A DNA stretch of 64,000 bases from Methylomonas albis (lineage in GTDB: Bacteria > Pseudomonadota > Gammaproteobacteria > Methylococcales > Methylomonadaceae), in assembly GCF_014850955.1 (NCBI RefSeq), contig NZ_JACXSS010000001.1:3472001-3536000 (forward strand), in the 5' to 3' direction. The translations under genes and the position numbers were made by a program. The notes beneath the pieces are model-generated. The model saw only the letters and a program-made list of their open reading frames with translations. It made no database searches and was not told where the DNA came from. Of this stretch, positions 57,501 to 63,342 are shown one piece after another. Position 1 is the stretch's first letter. Each line of letters begins with the position of its first letter.

Positions 57501-57562
57501 AGCGCACTAATTAGCAACTCATAATTGGAAACATTTTTATCGATGAATACTAGGCTGGTCAT
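42542..57562 (-). CDS. Giant RTX/CARDB/RHS surface or secreted protein (5006 aa)
   Basis: Order of parts (approximate residues): DUF4347 1-160; RTX calcium-binding nonapeptides (GGAGNDQLHG type) with related inter-blocks 170-1440, including two sets of four near-identical 144/145-residue repeats; cadherin-like 1580-1790; CARDB domains 1780-2855; pre-peptidase C-terminal-like 2875-2965; RHS/YD repeats 3340-4007 ending RFLSVDPIG; an AT-rich RHS-type tip 4020-4200; then a conserved-repeat domain, FnIII-like, SwmB/Big-like and PKD-like parts. No Sec signal. ATG 57562 has AAGGA upstream. RTX content and the TolC/HlyD/ABC genes beside it suggest type I secretion. RHS cores normally encapsulate toxins. 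Confidence 0.9.
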   Translation of the reverse strand: MTSLVFIDKNVSNYELLISALPMGTEYYLLDSSLDGVWQIADILQGRENLDSIQIISHGAIGFLYLGASVLNSQTIDDYQQKLQQIGKSLASNGDILLYGCNVAQGDVGLTFINSLAQLTGADIAASENLTGNNLLGGDWTLEQKTGDIESRSLLDPSAQFNYVATLGNFVGNAGDNTLIGSNFNDYLAGGDGKDSLFGEQGNDNLNGQWGDDTLDGGAGNDQLHGGSGNDTYVFGVGSGRDTINEHDDSGQGGNDKVLFSGLSQADVKFEKIGTADLKLTIKATGEVLYVSNEFSGDTGYAIETFSFTDGNLTLEQVNAKFLVGTAGADVLYGYVGNETLSGNGGNDTLNGLWGDDTLDGGAGNDQLHGGSGNDTYVFGVGSGRDTINEHDDSGQGGNDKVLFSGLSQADVKFEKIGTADLKLTIKATGEVLYVSNEFSGDTGYAIETFSFTDGNLTLEQVNAKFLVGTAGADVLYGYVGNETLSGNGGNDTLNGLWGDDTLDGGAGNDQLHGGSGNDTYVFGVGSGRDTINEHDDSGQGGNDKVLFSGLSQADVKFEKIGTADLKLTIKATGEVLYVSNEFSGDTGYAIETFSFTDGNLTLEQVNAKFLVGTAGADVLYGYVGNETLSGNGGNDTLNGLWGDDTLDGGAGNDQLHGGSGNDTYVFGVGSGRDTINEHDDSGQGGNDKVLFSGLSQADVKFEKIGTADLKLTIKATGEVLYVSNEFSGDTGYAIETFSFADGDLNRDQVNALATFGNRLVLTGTIGADTLTGNDGNDTLYGLAGNDSLDGGAGDDTLYGGAGDDTYRFGIGSGQDRIQEDDGRSGRGGTDQVIFTGLNQADVSFEKVNTYDLRITINSTGESLYIKDQFYPDTSYNIETLLFADGTVTPAQINEQLSTGGSSDDTLFGWTGNDTLTGNQGNDQLYGLAGNDALDGGIGDDTLYGGAGDDTYRFGIGSGQDRIQEDDGRSGRGGTDQVIFTGLNQADVSFEKVNTYDLRITINSTGESLYIKDQFYPDTSYNIETLVFADGTVTPAQINEQLSTGGSSDDTLFGWTGNDTLTGNQGNDQLYGLAGNDALDGGIGDDTLYGGAGDDTYRFGIGSGQDRIQEDDGRSGRGGTDQVIFTGLNQADVSFEKVNTYDLRITINSTGESLYIQDQFYPDASFNIETFVFVDGTVTPAQINEQLSTGGSSDDTLFGWTGNDTLTGNQGNDQLYGLWGNDSLDGGAGDDTLYGGVGDDTYRFGIGSGQDRIQEDDGRSGRGGTDQVIFIGLNQADVSFEKVNTYDLRITINSTGESLYIQDQFYPDASFNIETFVFVDGTVTPAQINEQLSTGGSSDDTLFGWTGDDTLVGGDGYDKLYGGNGNDTLIGGNAGTNSDTNGNELYGEDGNDILTGGDLSGFGDILSGGNGNDTLSGLAGNDLLNGDSGSDSLLGGDGNDTLKDYTNNIDGVADINTLSGGVGDDQFYIYSPDRLDSSTLTGGNGRDIYHLQLDNVSTVNVTDFAVGAVGDVIDISSFINAIGSAPFDPLSGYLRLRQDGANTLLELDPDRVSNSAQGWRTALVLQNVIATSLTHDNFTPAMQLNGVGLDTSSIAENSPADTVVGHLYTYGLGLDGSHTLSYTLLDNADGRFTLVGNELRVAAGAILDYESAHSYPVVILAADGQGVSVTSNLNIALNNINEAPTSLSLSTTKIDEASLVNGLFVANVSASDPDVGDSLHYNLLDDAGGRFTLVGSQLRITDASLFDFTTQANYTVTLKVIDADGLSLSKDFNISLERHPDLAVTQIDGPQSARSGERIQFSWIDGNPGLAGADTTWTDKVYLDDPNTGDLDRLVGTFNFTGNIPAGGSIERIQTLALPSDLPSGDYRFVVVTDVNNSVNEGVTGEANNTTISTQTIHISPELKPNLQVGSVTVPTTAFTGHSIEVQWTVTNAGTAATTTPVWNDGVYLSADNVFDSKDIYLGSATNAAYLDVGQTYNNNATVSLPKLEGDYHILVVADRNAQVSEGNENDNVRASATLTIQPIPIAELSDLAVISVAAPAQAFSGQRLNLTYTIDNAGQAAIAGDIKFPEWVEQIYMSKDDVLDASDTLLQTIARDLYYQTVVWVDLPFHDLLGGGVGGNGIGSPLNSSEPQGYYIWVDDPNYILPLAGAGSSGGSIGGFSFPGTSSTQRHGYYKYGYYKYETVNDLPQANNATHFTTTESVTLPVGESGDYTFFVRVIPVAPVSNVFASNDVGFDSTPTVVHLTPPPDLMTESVGVPGTALAGHTLNFSYHVSNRGLSSTPNTNWTDAVYLSLDSLLDANDIKLTELNHSGALQPNEAYSNTATLTLPNGITGNYYLIVSADSKNEVFEQDNANNAVSSAAITINSQPADLLVNTVAMPTTGQAGNAVLLSWQVSNQGTGDSIANAWTDAIIASTDAIIGNADDVLLATFAHQGLLNPGEHYNRNELVVLPNSLSGNYSIFAVTDFNHQVFEADQENNNATAPSNLLNILASPSDLQVSSVSTPATADSGRAINIAYTVKNLANRTEANYWTDTITLSTDAVLGNADDVILDTVGHYGTLDFNQTYSVNRNFALPNDLQGIFNVFVTADVNHRVQDSVLGNNSLQAANTLTVVLSAMPDLVISSLDAANQAVSGQNLALSWTIKNNGAPTNSTYRTVFYLSPDQVLDRDSDIYLGYADSFNPLATSATLSNSINLHIPSGLSGTYQVYAVVDSNDGIYERDGESNNVAHDSTPVAISLPPLTDLVAGTITVPQTNLLGQQASITYTVTNQSADNLNSSWQDSVYLSLDDVWDVRDQLFARVDISKNLNPGDSYTQTVSGQLPGLAVGNYQVIVRSDIRNVIPESNEANNLKASVDAVKVDVAQLSLGSAANGSIGAANSAYYRVDVAAGETLKVAFDSVSATGRTELFIRHGDIPSRANFDYRYSVADSPDQSITIPNTQAGTYYIMAYNADSAASAYSITADTLHFGIDDLSLHQGSNKGQVTVRIDGAEFTTHTNAQLIGADGVAHAAQQIVWKDGSELWATFDLRGMAVGAYDLKLTDDTHTAVLSDGFNVISGTLGHVEYGMETPPALRAIRNSSSSEQGTVRVYYKNTGDTDVAAPVLNVSGNVLLKLPQDSQFTANSVQFLAVDSEGGPAGILAPGAEGSYELIFKANFAGTGSVNLGVSSLAGNQSMDWASILETAKPDGIDAAAWSKIKANLIQELGSSTTDYQTLLDSNATQQDALEGRTNSVEDLFRMAFLRATNNGALLQDTEIGVLGRGRSFDWDITATQQGNGDVLVKIGGLQQRFVLQTNGSYTSDGSSTLSKQYGVFTLQQLGGGKIDFNADGTFHAVVDSNGNVLQATYNAAGQLSQVSNAFGASQTFIYNQQGRLITITDQDGHVTSFAYDTNAEFLTDITTQNGTTHYDYVGTGSTQQVSTITLPNGTVQHFEYNSAGQLLKQSVNTGQQTTTYEYVGVNEVLVKDAQGHTTHLWLNDRGQIAQVENPLGQVTQLHYDTKGNLIATINPDGTVSQISYDGNNNPLSVQDALGHSVNFAYNPQNGQLANVSDQRGNPLSYSYDVNGNLNQITYADGSKEQYSYNDDGTLSGMVNRRGDGISYRYDAKGKLLEKTYADGSKASYGYDAHGNLTLATDADSSTSFQYDSYDRLIKTTDTEGRWLSYGYDSVGRKSLMSDSAGHTTHYRYNDQGLLDRLSDANDNTIASYQYDENGRLSRGDNGNGTYTTYQYDAAGQLTHLINFKADDSINSRFDYTYNEVGQRTSMTTLDGTTHYDYDATGQLTGVTLPDSRHIEYRYDAAGNRITVSDSGVTTDYATNALNQYTDVGNAKYAYDKDGNLSSKTEGGVTTTYAYDDENHLIGVSTPGDTWHYEYDALGNRIASIHNGVRTEYQLDPTGMVNVVAEYDGAGQLSAVYTHGLGLEARSDAGGNDYYDFDALGSTTGLTNATGSYVDRYSYLPFGENLTTNEAVANPFEYVGQWGVMDAGNGLDFMRARFYNADEGRFLSVDPIGINGGENLYKYANNQPTLWTDLLGLNPGDTAVIMYRPIDMMGLQNYPYTTTITGYLDVDTVHKQVVFYNKNGEIIDNKGVGVGPDGKDDISSNYDFITNSDGSVTIYDGDTMRAAIQRVGNWDFQSFPPSSPFKNGGNCQAYIHAIQSKYSELDVWHNLNFWDHLADWWVGNRDSLWDNIMNGLISIISPKDPNDILHPEGFGADHWLSADDAIPYTIRFENQATATAPAQEVTITEKLDSDLDINSFRLGDFGWGDISIHVPDNTAFYINRLDLTATKGFLVDIIAGIDVAKGEIFWTFTTIDPKTGEIPVDPSIGFLPTNVDKGTGEGFVNYSIKPKADVSTGAVINAHATIVFTSQEPIDTPAVFNTLDADKPLSQVQAATATETVASPEFLVRWSGSDAGSAIAGYTVYVSDNGGAYTSWLTNTQLTEASYQGQNGHRYAFYSLATDNAGNREVAPEQADVIVNVDTGGPAVTELIPPANGRYALGSNLDIAVRFNEAVTVNLGSLAPSLALLIGNTSVTAAYLSGNGTDTLLFRHTVQAGEYDSDGIVIGNAIALNGSSITDLAGNPADLALVAVDTTGIVINNAPELTLQGGSQTLEGIDYQLTIQTADADTGNAGLSLSIDWADGSALQTLTAAELSALGGVVSHLYLDGNADLVNPTAYTIQVTATDPLGVQTQQSHSLLVGNVAPNLTVSGADKVDEGQAYQLNLGSITDPGQDTVNQIIVHWGDGSQNSYTGLSNVSHVFANGGVVRHINVDLIDEDGQYNAVAGKTVAIYDTETFGNAPATISKANPNGWINAWSASDVSISHKTNVNNTGEGWSAVSLNALNVNALNGGDIYGGDLGVSGKSLNTSSVSQEIDGSEALRFSLTHLAHEAQISLSRLFSNDDSLNGLSEEGRLQAYNGNTLVGETVFRGDSPNGQKLFVLDVNQGFDSLVFTAGAYNNQSQFVSGAYDNAEGQFASVPYSTGTGLHGSDYLVDVLLIGVKPEEILV
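53540..55250 (-). repeat. 435-bp tandem repeats (four units) in the giant gene
   Basis: The marker ATTCCCCGGT occurs at 53671, 54106, 54541 and 54976, an exact 435-bp spacing (145 codons). Each unit encodes an RTX nonapeptide block followed by a roughly 90-residue beta domain (YDLRITINSTGESLYI). Units differ by a few bases only, so they arose by recent duplication or are kept alike by conversion. Confidence 0.9.
55340..56990 (-). repeat. 432-bp tandem repeats (four units) in the giant gene
   Basis: The marker GTATCGCCGC lies at 55371, 55803, 56235 and 56667, exact 432-bp steps (144 codons). Units appear identical over most of their length, more so than in the neighbouring 435-bp set, which is a related but separate family (LKLTIKATGEVLYV core). 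Copy number is likely to vary between strains and to be mis-assembled from short reads. Confidence 0.9.
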
Positions 57563-57949
57563 GATCGATCCTTATCAAATATGTGATTAGCAATAAAACT
57601 TAATTTTTTGTTGAACTAATATTCTTTCTACAAATTATGTTTCTTCACATCCTCTTGATGCTTGAAAACACAAATTGATTTAGTTAATGCGGTGTTGCTA
57701 ATATTGGAAACCCAAATTTCAATATCATGTGCAAAATCGGTATTCAGTAAGCCCTTGTATTTCCCTAATATTCCCTGACAAGACGATATCCTGCGTTAGA
57801 TTCTTTATCAGCCGAAGGGAAGGAAATTATCGACATATCTAATTACTAAAAAGTTGGCAACTAATTATGTTAACGTGATGGTCATCATAGATTATTGCCG
57901 ATTTACCTAATTTGCCGTAAGAGCAAGCTATCCTGGAGAATCGGGTTAT
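57563..57949 (-). promoter_or_regulatory. Upstream region of the giant gene
   Basis: 387 bp, AT-rich, non-coding. AAGGA followed by six bases sits before ATG 57562. The length and composition suggest a regulated promoter, possibly for the LuxR-type regulator encoded directly upstream. No inverted-repeat operator could be assigned. Confidence 0.4.
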
Positions 57950-58669
57950 TTATCCTGCATAATTGGGACAAATATCCCAGCTACAGCTTTGATTAAATTC
58001 CCTACAAAATCCCAATTCAGGCGCTTTTAAACATAAATCAATCTGGCCTTCTACTTTCAATTTTTCATACACTGCGGTCAGTTTGTTGCGGACGGTCTTT
58101 TCGCTGATATTTAGGCGGGTGCTGATTTTTTTGGCCGACAAGCCTTTGGCCACTAGACAGGCAATGCCATATTCACGCTTACTGAGTAACGCCGCCAAGG
58201 GCGGACAGGCGCTTTGCATGGCAGCTAAGCGATTAGACTCGGCGAGCAAGACCGCATGCGATAGTTGCCGGTCAAACCAGGGTTCGCCGTTGGCGACACT
58301 GCTTATGGCTTTTAACAGCAACTCGCCGCTTTGATGCTTACCAAAAATGCCCGCCGCGCCGTGATGCAATGCTTCCACTAATAAGGCTTGCTCCTGATTG
58401 GATGCCAATGCCAGGACGCGGCAGTTGGGCAACAATTTGCGTAGTTGCGGGATTTGCCGGAACGCCAGCCCGCTTTCTGCCAGCAAATCGAATAACACAA
58501 TATCCGGGGCCAACTCGGCGAAATGTTCCAACAAAGGCTCAAAGCGCTCGAACTCTGCCACTAACAGCAATTCGGGTCGGCTAGCCAGAAACGTGTGCAG
58601 ACCAAGTCTGAACAATTCCTGGCTTTCCAGAATGATGATCCGGGTTTGGTATTGAATATTGTGTTCCAT
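57950..58669 (-). CDS. LuxR/NarL-type response regulator
   Basis: A 239-residue two-domain regulator. The receiver domain (residues 8-125) has the phosphate-accepting Asp in DIVLFDLLAESG, but the usual acidic pair near the N-terminus is replaced by LESQELFRLGL, and ALASN and FGKHQ supply the Thr/Ser-like and Lys positions. The C-terminal GerE-type helix-turn-helix (SKREYGIACLVAKGLSAKKI, NISEKTVRNKLTAVYEKL) binds DNA. ATG 58669 is used; a GTG lies one codon upstream. Standing between the giant gene and its secretion genes, on the same strand, it likely controls them. No sensor kinase is in the window. Confidence 0.85.
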   Translation of the reverse strand: MEHNIQYQTRIIILESQELFRLGLHTFLASRPELLLVAEFERFEPLLEHFAELAPDIVLFDLLAESGLAFRQIPQLRKLLPNCRVLALASNQEQALLVEALHHGAAGIFGKHQSGELLLKAISSVANGEPWFDRQLSHAVLLAESNRLAAMQSACPPLAALLSKREYGIACLVAKGLSAKKISTRLNISEKTVRNKLTAVYEKLKVEGQIDLCLKAPELGFCREFNQSCSWDICPNYAG

Positions 58670-58799
58670 CACTGCTTATAAAGTGGGCTACCTATTTGCC
58701 TGTTCGAATGTGGTTTGGCATCCGCCCCAAAATTGCGGCTTGGCGTTGCCATTTTTGTTTATAGCCTTTAGGGCCAATCAACTCGCTTCGTGGATACTG

Positions 58800-60122
58800 T
58801 CAACGGCTACCCATATCCGCCGCGCTGCTCAACCAGCCGTTGACTTCTTGTAAATTTTCCTCGTTAACCGTGCCGATTGCTTTTAAGAAACGCACCCGGT
58901 TGATGATGTATTCATACTTAGCTTTGGCCAGCTCGCGCTTGGCTTTGTATTCGACCTGCTGGGCACGCAACACATCGGCGATGGTTTGTACGCCGTATTT
59001 CAAACCGCTTTGCATGGCCTCCCGGGATTTAGTGGCGGACGTCAGGGCTTTTTCCGAGGCACTGATGCGGCGGGCATTGGCGTTGGACGCAGAGAAGGCG
59101 TCGCTGGTCTCCTTAACTAGGGCGCGGACTTTCGCTTCATTCTCTTCTTGCGTCATCGCCAACCGGCTTTGCGCCTCAAACATCCGGTGGGTGGTGGTAC
59201 CGCCGGTAAAAATCGGCACATTAACGTTAATCGCCGCTACCTGAGTTTGGGTATGGCTGGTTTGGACGCTTTGATAGCCGGTGTCGGTATCGAAATAGTT
59301 CAGTTGTAAATCCACGACCGGCAAGTACCTGGATTTTTGCACCGCGACATTGTTGCTGGCGGCTTCGATGGCGCTCTGTTGGGCAGCGAGTTGCGGATTC
59401 TGGCTTTTAGCCACGGCAATCCAGTCGTCCAGCTTGCCTTCTAGCTCGTGATATTCGATACCCTCGCGTAGTGTGTTAAGCGATGTGGGCAAGGTATTGG
59501 TCAGCTCTTTCATCGCCTGCCGGGCGATGATCAAGTTGCTCCCCGCTTCAATCTCATCGGCTTTGAGTTGATCGAGCCGGGCTTCGACTTCATAGAGGTC
59601 AGTGACTTTGATCAATTGCTTGGCAAATTGCTTTTTGACCTGCTCCAGCTCGGTTTCGGTAGCCTGCCGTTCCATCTGCGTCAGCTGCAGTTGGTCTTCT
59701 GCATCCAGCGCCGCGAAATAACGCTGCACGACGCTGAAGATCAAGGTGTGTTGGGCCTCTGTCAATTCGGCACTGTATTGGTTTTCAACTTCCTGCGCGC
59801 GCTTCCAATCCCAGAATTTGGCAAAGTCTATCAGGCTTTGGCTTAAGGACACGTAGTAGCGGGTACCGTTGTAATCTCGGTCGGTAAAGCCTGGCACACT
59901 TTGCTTGTTGCTGGACCAATTGGCTGTGCCGGTAATTTGCGGTAAGAGTTGGCCCAAGGCTTGGCCTTTTTGGGCGTTGCCGACATCGACTTTTAACTCG
60001 GCGGTTCTCAGTTGTGGATCGGCTTGCAAAGCTTGTTGGTAGATACCCAGCAAGTCGTCGGCGACCACAGGCTGAGTAGCGATCAAAAGCATTGCTGGTG
60101 CTAACTTGCCAAGTAGGTTCAT
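58800..60122 (-). CDS. TolC-family outer-membrane protein of the type I secretion system
   Basis: 440 residues with a signal peptide (LLGKLAPAMLLIATQPVVA), the DLLGIYQQALQADPQL start common in TolC proteins, and two long helical regions with TolC-type repeats (SQSLIDFAKFWDWKRAQEVE; SGLKYGVQTIADVLRAQQVE). It provides the outer-membrane channel. The start is ATG 60122, which clears the HlyD stop by 4 bp; an in-frame ATG at 60158 would overlap it. Third gene of the ABC-HlyD-TolC operon. Confidence 0.9.
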   Translation of the reverse strand: MNLLGKLAPAMLLIATQPVVADDLLGIYQQALQADPQLRTAELKVDVGNAQKGQALGQLLPQITGTANWSSNKQSVPGFTDRDYNGTRYYVSLSQSLIDFAKFWDWKRAQEVENQYSAELTEAQHTLIFSVVQRYFAALDAEDQLQLTQMERQATETELEQVKKQFAKQLIKVTDLYEVEARLDQLKADEIEAGSNLIIARQAMKELTNTLPTSLNTLREGIEYHELEGKLDDWIAVAKSQNPQLAAQQSAIEAASNNVAVQKSRYLPVVDLQLNYFDTDTGYQSVQTSHTQTQVAAINVNVPIFTGGTTTHRMFEAQSRLAMTQEENEAKVRALVKETSDAFSASNANARRISASEKALTSATKSREAMQSGLKYGVQTIADVLRAQQVEYKAKRELAKAKYEYIINRVRFLKAIGTVNEENLQEVNGWLSSAADMGSR

Positions 60123-60126
60123 GCCA

Positions 60127-61449
60127 TCAATCCTCGATAAACGCACGGGCAAAGGCATTGCTGATCGGTTTGGTGAGATACTCGAAAACCGTCCGTTCCC
60201 CGGTTTTGATCAGTACCTCTACTGGCATACCTGGCACCAGTTCCAGGTTTTTCATTTTCTGGTAGCTTTCCTGCGTCAATTCGATTTGCGCTTGGTAGTA
60301 TGGGGTACCGGATTTTTCCTCAACCAACCGGTCTGCGGAGAGGTTGATGACCTTGCCTTCGATGATGGGCGTCAGGGCTTGTTTGAAGGCGGTAAAGCGT
60401 ACTTCGGCGACCAGGCCGACGCTGACCCGGTCGATGTCCAATGGTGAGACCTGGGCATCGACGATTAATTCTTCCTGCTGCGGCACGATGTCCAAGATCG
60501 GATGACCGGGCAATATCACGCCACCCAGGGTATGCACCGCCAAGCCCATGATGCGACCGGCCACCGGTGCTTTGATGTCTATCCGTACTACCTTGTCGCG
60601 AGTGGCCAGCATGCGCTGATTGACATCGTACAGCTCGGTTTGGGCTTCACTGAGCTTGCCAGCAACTTCTTCCTGGAACTTCTTTTCGAGCTGCAAGATT
60701 TCCAGTTTGGTTTCGCCGATCTGAATCTGGGCGGCGGCGATGTCCGAACTCAAAGCCGAGACTTCACCGCTGTTTAAGGTGTGGTTGCGTTCTACATCGC
60801 GTAAGCGTTGCTTGTCGGCAAAGCCTTCCGCCAGTAATTCTTTTAAATCCCTTACTTCTTCGCTGTAAGAGGCCATCAACTCTTGCTTACTGGTCCGTTG
60901 GCCATGCAAGCCATCTATTTTGGAATTGAGCTGGCCGATACGTTGTTTCAGCACCGCCATTTCACCTTCGTGGGCGTTTTTGCGTGCGCTAAAAATCTGA
61001 TTCTCGGTTTTTTTGGCTTCCAGAATTCTTGGGTCGGCGGAGTCGTTTAGGGTTTCCGGATAGACCACCGTTGTTTTGCCATCGCGTTCCGCTTCCAGCC
61101 GAGCGACTTGAGCCGCCAGGGTTATAAATTGGCCGCGAGCAATTTCCAATTGGGCTTTGTTCTCGGTACCATCCAGGGTTAATAACAAGTCGCCTTCTTT
61201 GACAATGTCGCCGTCCTTGACCAGCAACTGGCTGACGATCCCGCCATCCAGATGCTGCACGGTTTTCTTATGCGATTTGACGACCACAAAACCGCTGGCC
61301 AGTGCCGCGCCGTCAATCGGAGCGAGATAGGCCCAAAGCCCAAATACGCCTAGGGTGGATATGAGGACAATCAGCCCGATCATGCGAATCGGCCGGTCAT
61401 CGGTCAGCAACAGAATGGGTAGTGCGTCCGTTTTTAAAGGTGAATTCAT
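60127..61449 (-). CDS. HlyD/PrtE-family membrane fusion protein
   Basis: A 440-residue periplasmic adaptor: short cytoplasmic start, one span (IGLIVLISTLGVFGLWAYLAP), lipoyl-like domain (VQHLDGGIVSQLLVKDGDIV), a long coiled coil (about residues 100-290), the second lipoyl half (VAGRIMGLAVHTLGGVI) and a beta-barrel end with LVPGMPVEVLIKTGERT. It links the ABC exporter to TolC. It starts 5 bp after the ABC gene. Confidence 0.93.
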   Translation of the reverse strand: MNSPLKTDALPILLLTDDRPIRMIGLIVLISTLGVFGLWAYLAPIDGAALASGFVVVKSHKKTVQHLDGGIVSQLLVKDGDIVKEGDLLLTLDGTENKAQLEIARGQFITLAAQVARLEAERDGKTTVVYPETLNDSADPRILEAKKTENQIFSARKNAHEGEMAVLKQRIGQLNSKIDGLHGQRTSKQELMASYSEEVRDLKELLAEGFADKQRLRDVERNHTLNSGEVSALSSDIAAAQIQIGETKLEILQLEKKFQEEVAGKLSEAQTELYDVNQRMLATRDKVVRIDIKAPVAGRIMGLAVHTLGGVILPGHPILDIVPQQEELIVDAQVSPLDIDRVSVGLVAEVRFTAFKQALTPIIEGKVINLSADRLVEEKSGTPYYQAQIELTQESYQKMKNLELVPGMPVEVLIKTGERTVFEYLTKPISNAFARAFIED

Positions 61450-61454
61450 TCTGC

Positions 61455-63194
61455 TTACACCGGTGATTGCGGCCCACGCGGGCCGGCTGGAGGTTGTTGC
61501 GCTTGTTGCAGGTGGGCAATCACTTGATCGCGAGGCCCGTAGACGGCTACTTGACCGCCCGCCAACACCAGTAATTTATCGACATTGGCCAACACATTTT
61601 GGCGATGGGTAATCAGTACGACCGTCACTTTTTTCTGTTTCAATCGCTGTAAGGCATTGGCCAAGGCCAGCTCGCCTTGCTCATCCAGGTTGGAATTGGG
61701 TTCGTCCAACACCACCAACACTGGATTGCCATATAAGGCTCTGGCCAAACCGATGCGCTGCCGTTGGCCGCCGGACAGTGCGCCGCCACCGGCAGCAATT
61801 TTGGTGTCGTAACCTTCCGGTAACTGTAAGATCAACTCGTGAACGTCTGCCATCTTCGCCGCGGCCACCACTTGTTCCGCATCGATAGCACCAAAGCGAG
61901 CGATGTTTTCGCTGATGCTGCCTTCGAACAATTCAATATCTTGCGGCAGGTAGCCGATATAAGGCCCCAGTTCTTCACGATTCCAGGCCGACACTTCGGC
62001 ACCATCCAGGCGAACTTTGCCGCTGGCGGTCGGCCAAATGCCTAACAAGGCTCTGGCAAAAGTGGATTTACCGGCACCGCTGGCACCAATTACGCCTAGC
62101 AAATCGCCTTGCTCGATGGTGAGATTGACAGATTTTAAGGCTGCGACCTTGGCACCTGGCGGGACAACATGGGCTTCTTCGAACCGAACGACACCGGTCG
62201 GCGCCGGTAAGCTCATTTTCTCGGCATCTGCCGGAATTTGCAGGAGGACGTCGTGTAGGCGCTGATACTGACCACGGGCATTCACAAAACCTTTCCAGGT
62301 ACCGATCATCAAATCGATGGGCGCCAAGGCCCGTCCCAAGAGGATGGAGCCGGCTATCATCAAGCCCGGCGTGATTTCGCGCTCGATAACTAAATAAGCC
62401 CCAAGGCCCAGAATCAGAGATTGCGAAGTCAGACGCACCACTTTCGAGGCAGCGCCGATCAACCCGGCGCGGGCGCTGGCAACCGATTGCAAGAGCAAGA
62501 CTTGCTGCGTGGTGAGCAGCCAGCGTTGCCGTACTCTAGGCATCATCCCCATGGCTTCGATGACTTCGGCATTGCGCAGATTACTGCCCACTTGGCCACG
62601 TCCAAGCATGGCCACTTTATTGGCCTCTTCCAGGGTCTTGGCCGTAGCTTTTTCATTAGCTATCGCAATCAGCACCAGGATGATGGAGGTCACCACTGAG
62701 AACCAGCCGTACCAAGCATGAAACACGAACATCAAAGCAATATAAATCGGCATCCACGGCGCATCGAAAAAGGCGAACAAGCCGTTGCCGGTGAGAAACT
62801 GGCGAAGAGCAGTTAAGTCGTCTAGGGCTTGGGTGGTGGCGCGTTGCCCGCCGGAATACAAAGATTGTTTGTAAGCCACCGCAAACACGCGCTGGTTGAG
62901 CAAAGTTTCCAGCCGGGTGCTGACTCTAACCAGAATTTGCGAGCGGACCCATTCCAAGACACTCATGGTCAGAAATAGCACGAACACAATCAGAGTCAGC
63001 ATCAATAACGTGGATTTGTTCCCGGTCGGCACTACCCGATCATAGACTTGTAGCATGTAAATGGACGGCACTAGCATCAGCAGGTTGATCACCATGCTAA
63101 AGCCGGCAGCGGAGAAAAAAGCGCCTTTACATTCTTTGAGCGCCTGCTCCAGATCGGATTTGGCGTTGGGTTTCAATCCTTGTCGAAATGGCAT
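61455..63194 (-). CDS. Type I secretion ABC permease/ATPase (PrtD type)
   Basis: A 579-residue exporter half-transporter with six-span membrane domain (FSMVINLLMLVPSIYMLQVY first) and a C-terminal ATPase: Walker A GVIGASGAGKSTF, Q-loop YLPQDIELFEG, signature LSGGQRQRIGLARAL, Walker B PVLVVLDEP, H-loop VLITHRQ. It has no N-terminal C39 peptidase or peptidase-like domain, as in PrtD/AprD systems, which fits RTX substrates without a leader. Heads the secretion operon; the giant RTX/RHS protein is the obvious substrate. Confidence 0.95.
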   Translation of the reverse strand: MPFRQGLKPNAKSDLEQALKECKGAFFSAAGFSMVINLLMLVPSIYMLQVYDRVVPTGNKSTLLMLTLIVFVLFLTMSVLEWVRSQILVRVSTRLETLLNQRVFAVAYKQSLYSGGQRATTQALDDLTALRQFLTGNGLFAFFDAPWMPIYIALMFVFHAWYGWFSVVTSIILVLIAIANEKATAKTLEEANKVAMLGRGQVGSNLRNAEVIEAMGMMPRVRQRWLLTTQQVLLLQSVASARAGLIGAASKVVRLTSQSLILGLGAYLVIEREITPGLMIAGSILLGRALAPIDLMIGTWKGFVNARGQYQRLHDVLLQIPADAEKMSLPAPTGVVRFEEAHVVPPGAKVAALKSVNLTIEQGDLLGVIGASGAGKSTFARALLGIWPTASGKVRLDGAEVSAWNREELGPYIGYLPQDIELFEGSISENIARFGAIDAEQVVAAAKMADVHELILQLPEGYDTKIAAGGGALSGGQRQRIGLARALYGNPVLVVLDEPNSNLDEQGELALANALQRLKQKKVTVVLITHRQNVLANVDKLLVLAGGQVAVYGPRDQVIAHLQQAQQPPAGPRGPQSPV

Positions 63195-63294
63195 CGTCTG
63201 ATTATTGTTGTTTTACAGCGGCAATTGCTTTAGAGAAATCGTCATTGTCCAAGGCATGGAGGCTATAGGAGCCACGTTCATGGGACAACAACAC

Positions 63295-63318
63295 AAAAAC
63301 CGGGGTAAAGTCACCCCG
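63295..63318 (-). terminator. Rho-independent terminator of the VPxP-tailed protein gene
   Basis: On the minus strand CGGGGT, a six-base loop and ACCCCG form a perfect 6-bp GC-rich stem followed by GTTTTT. It lies 25 bp after the stop at 63343 and before the secretion operon, separating the two units. Confidence 0.75.
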
Positions 63319-63342
63319 ATTGATCATCAAAACAAAATGACG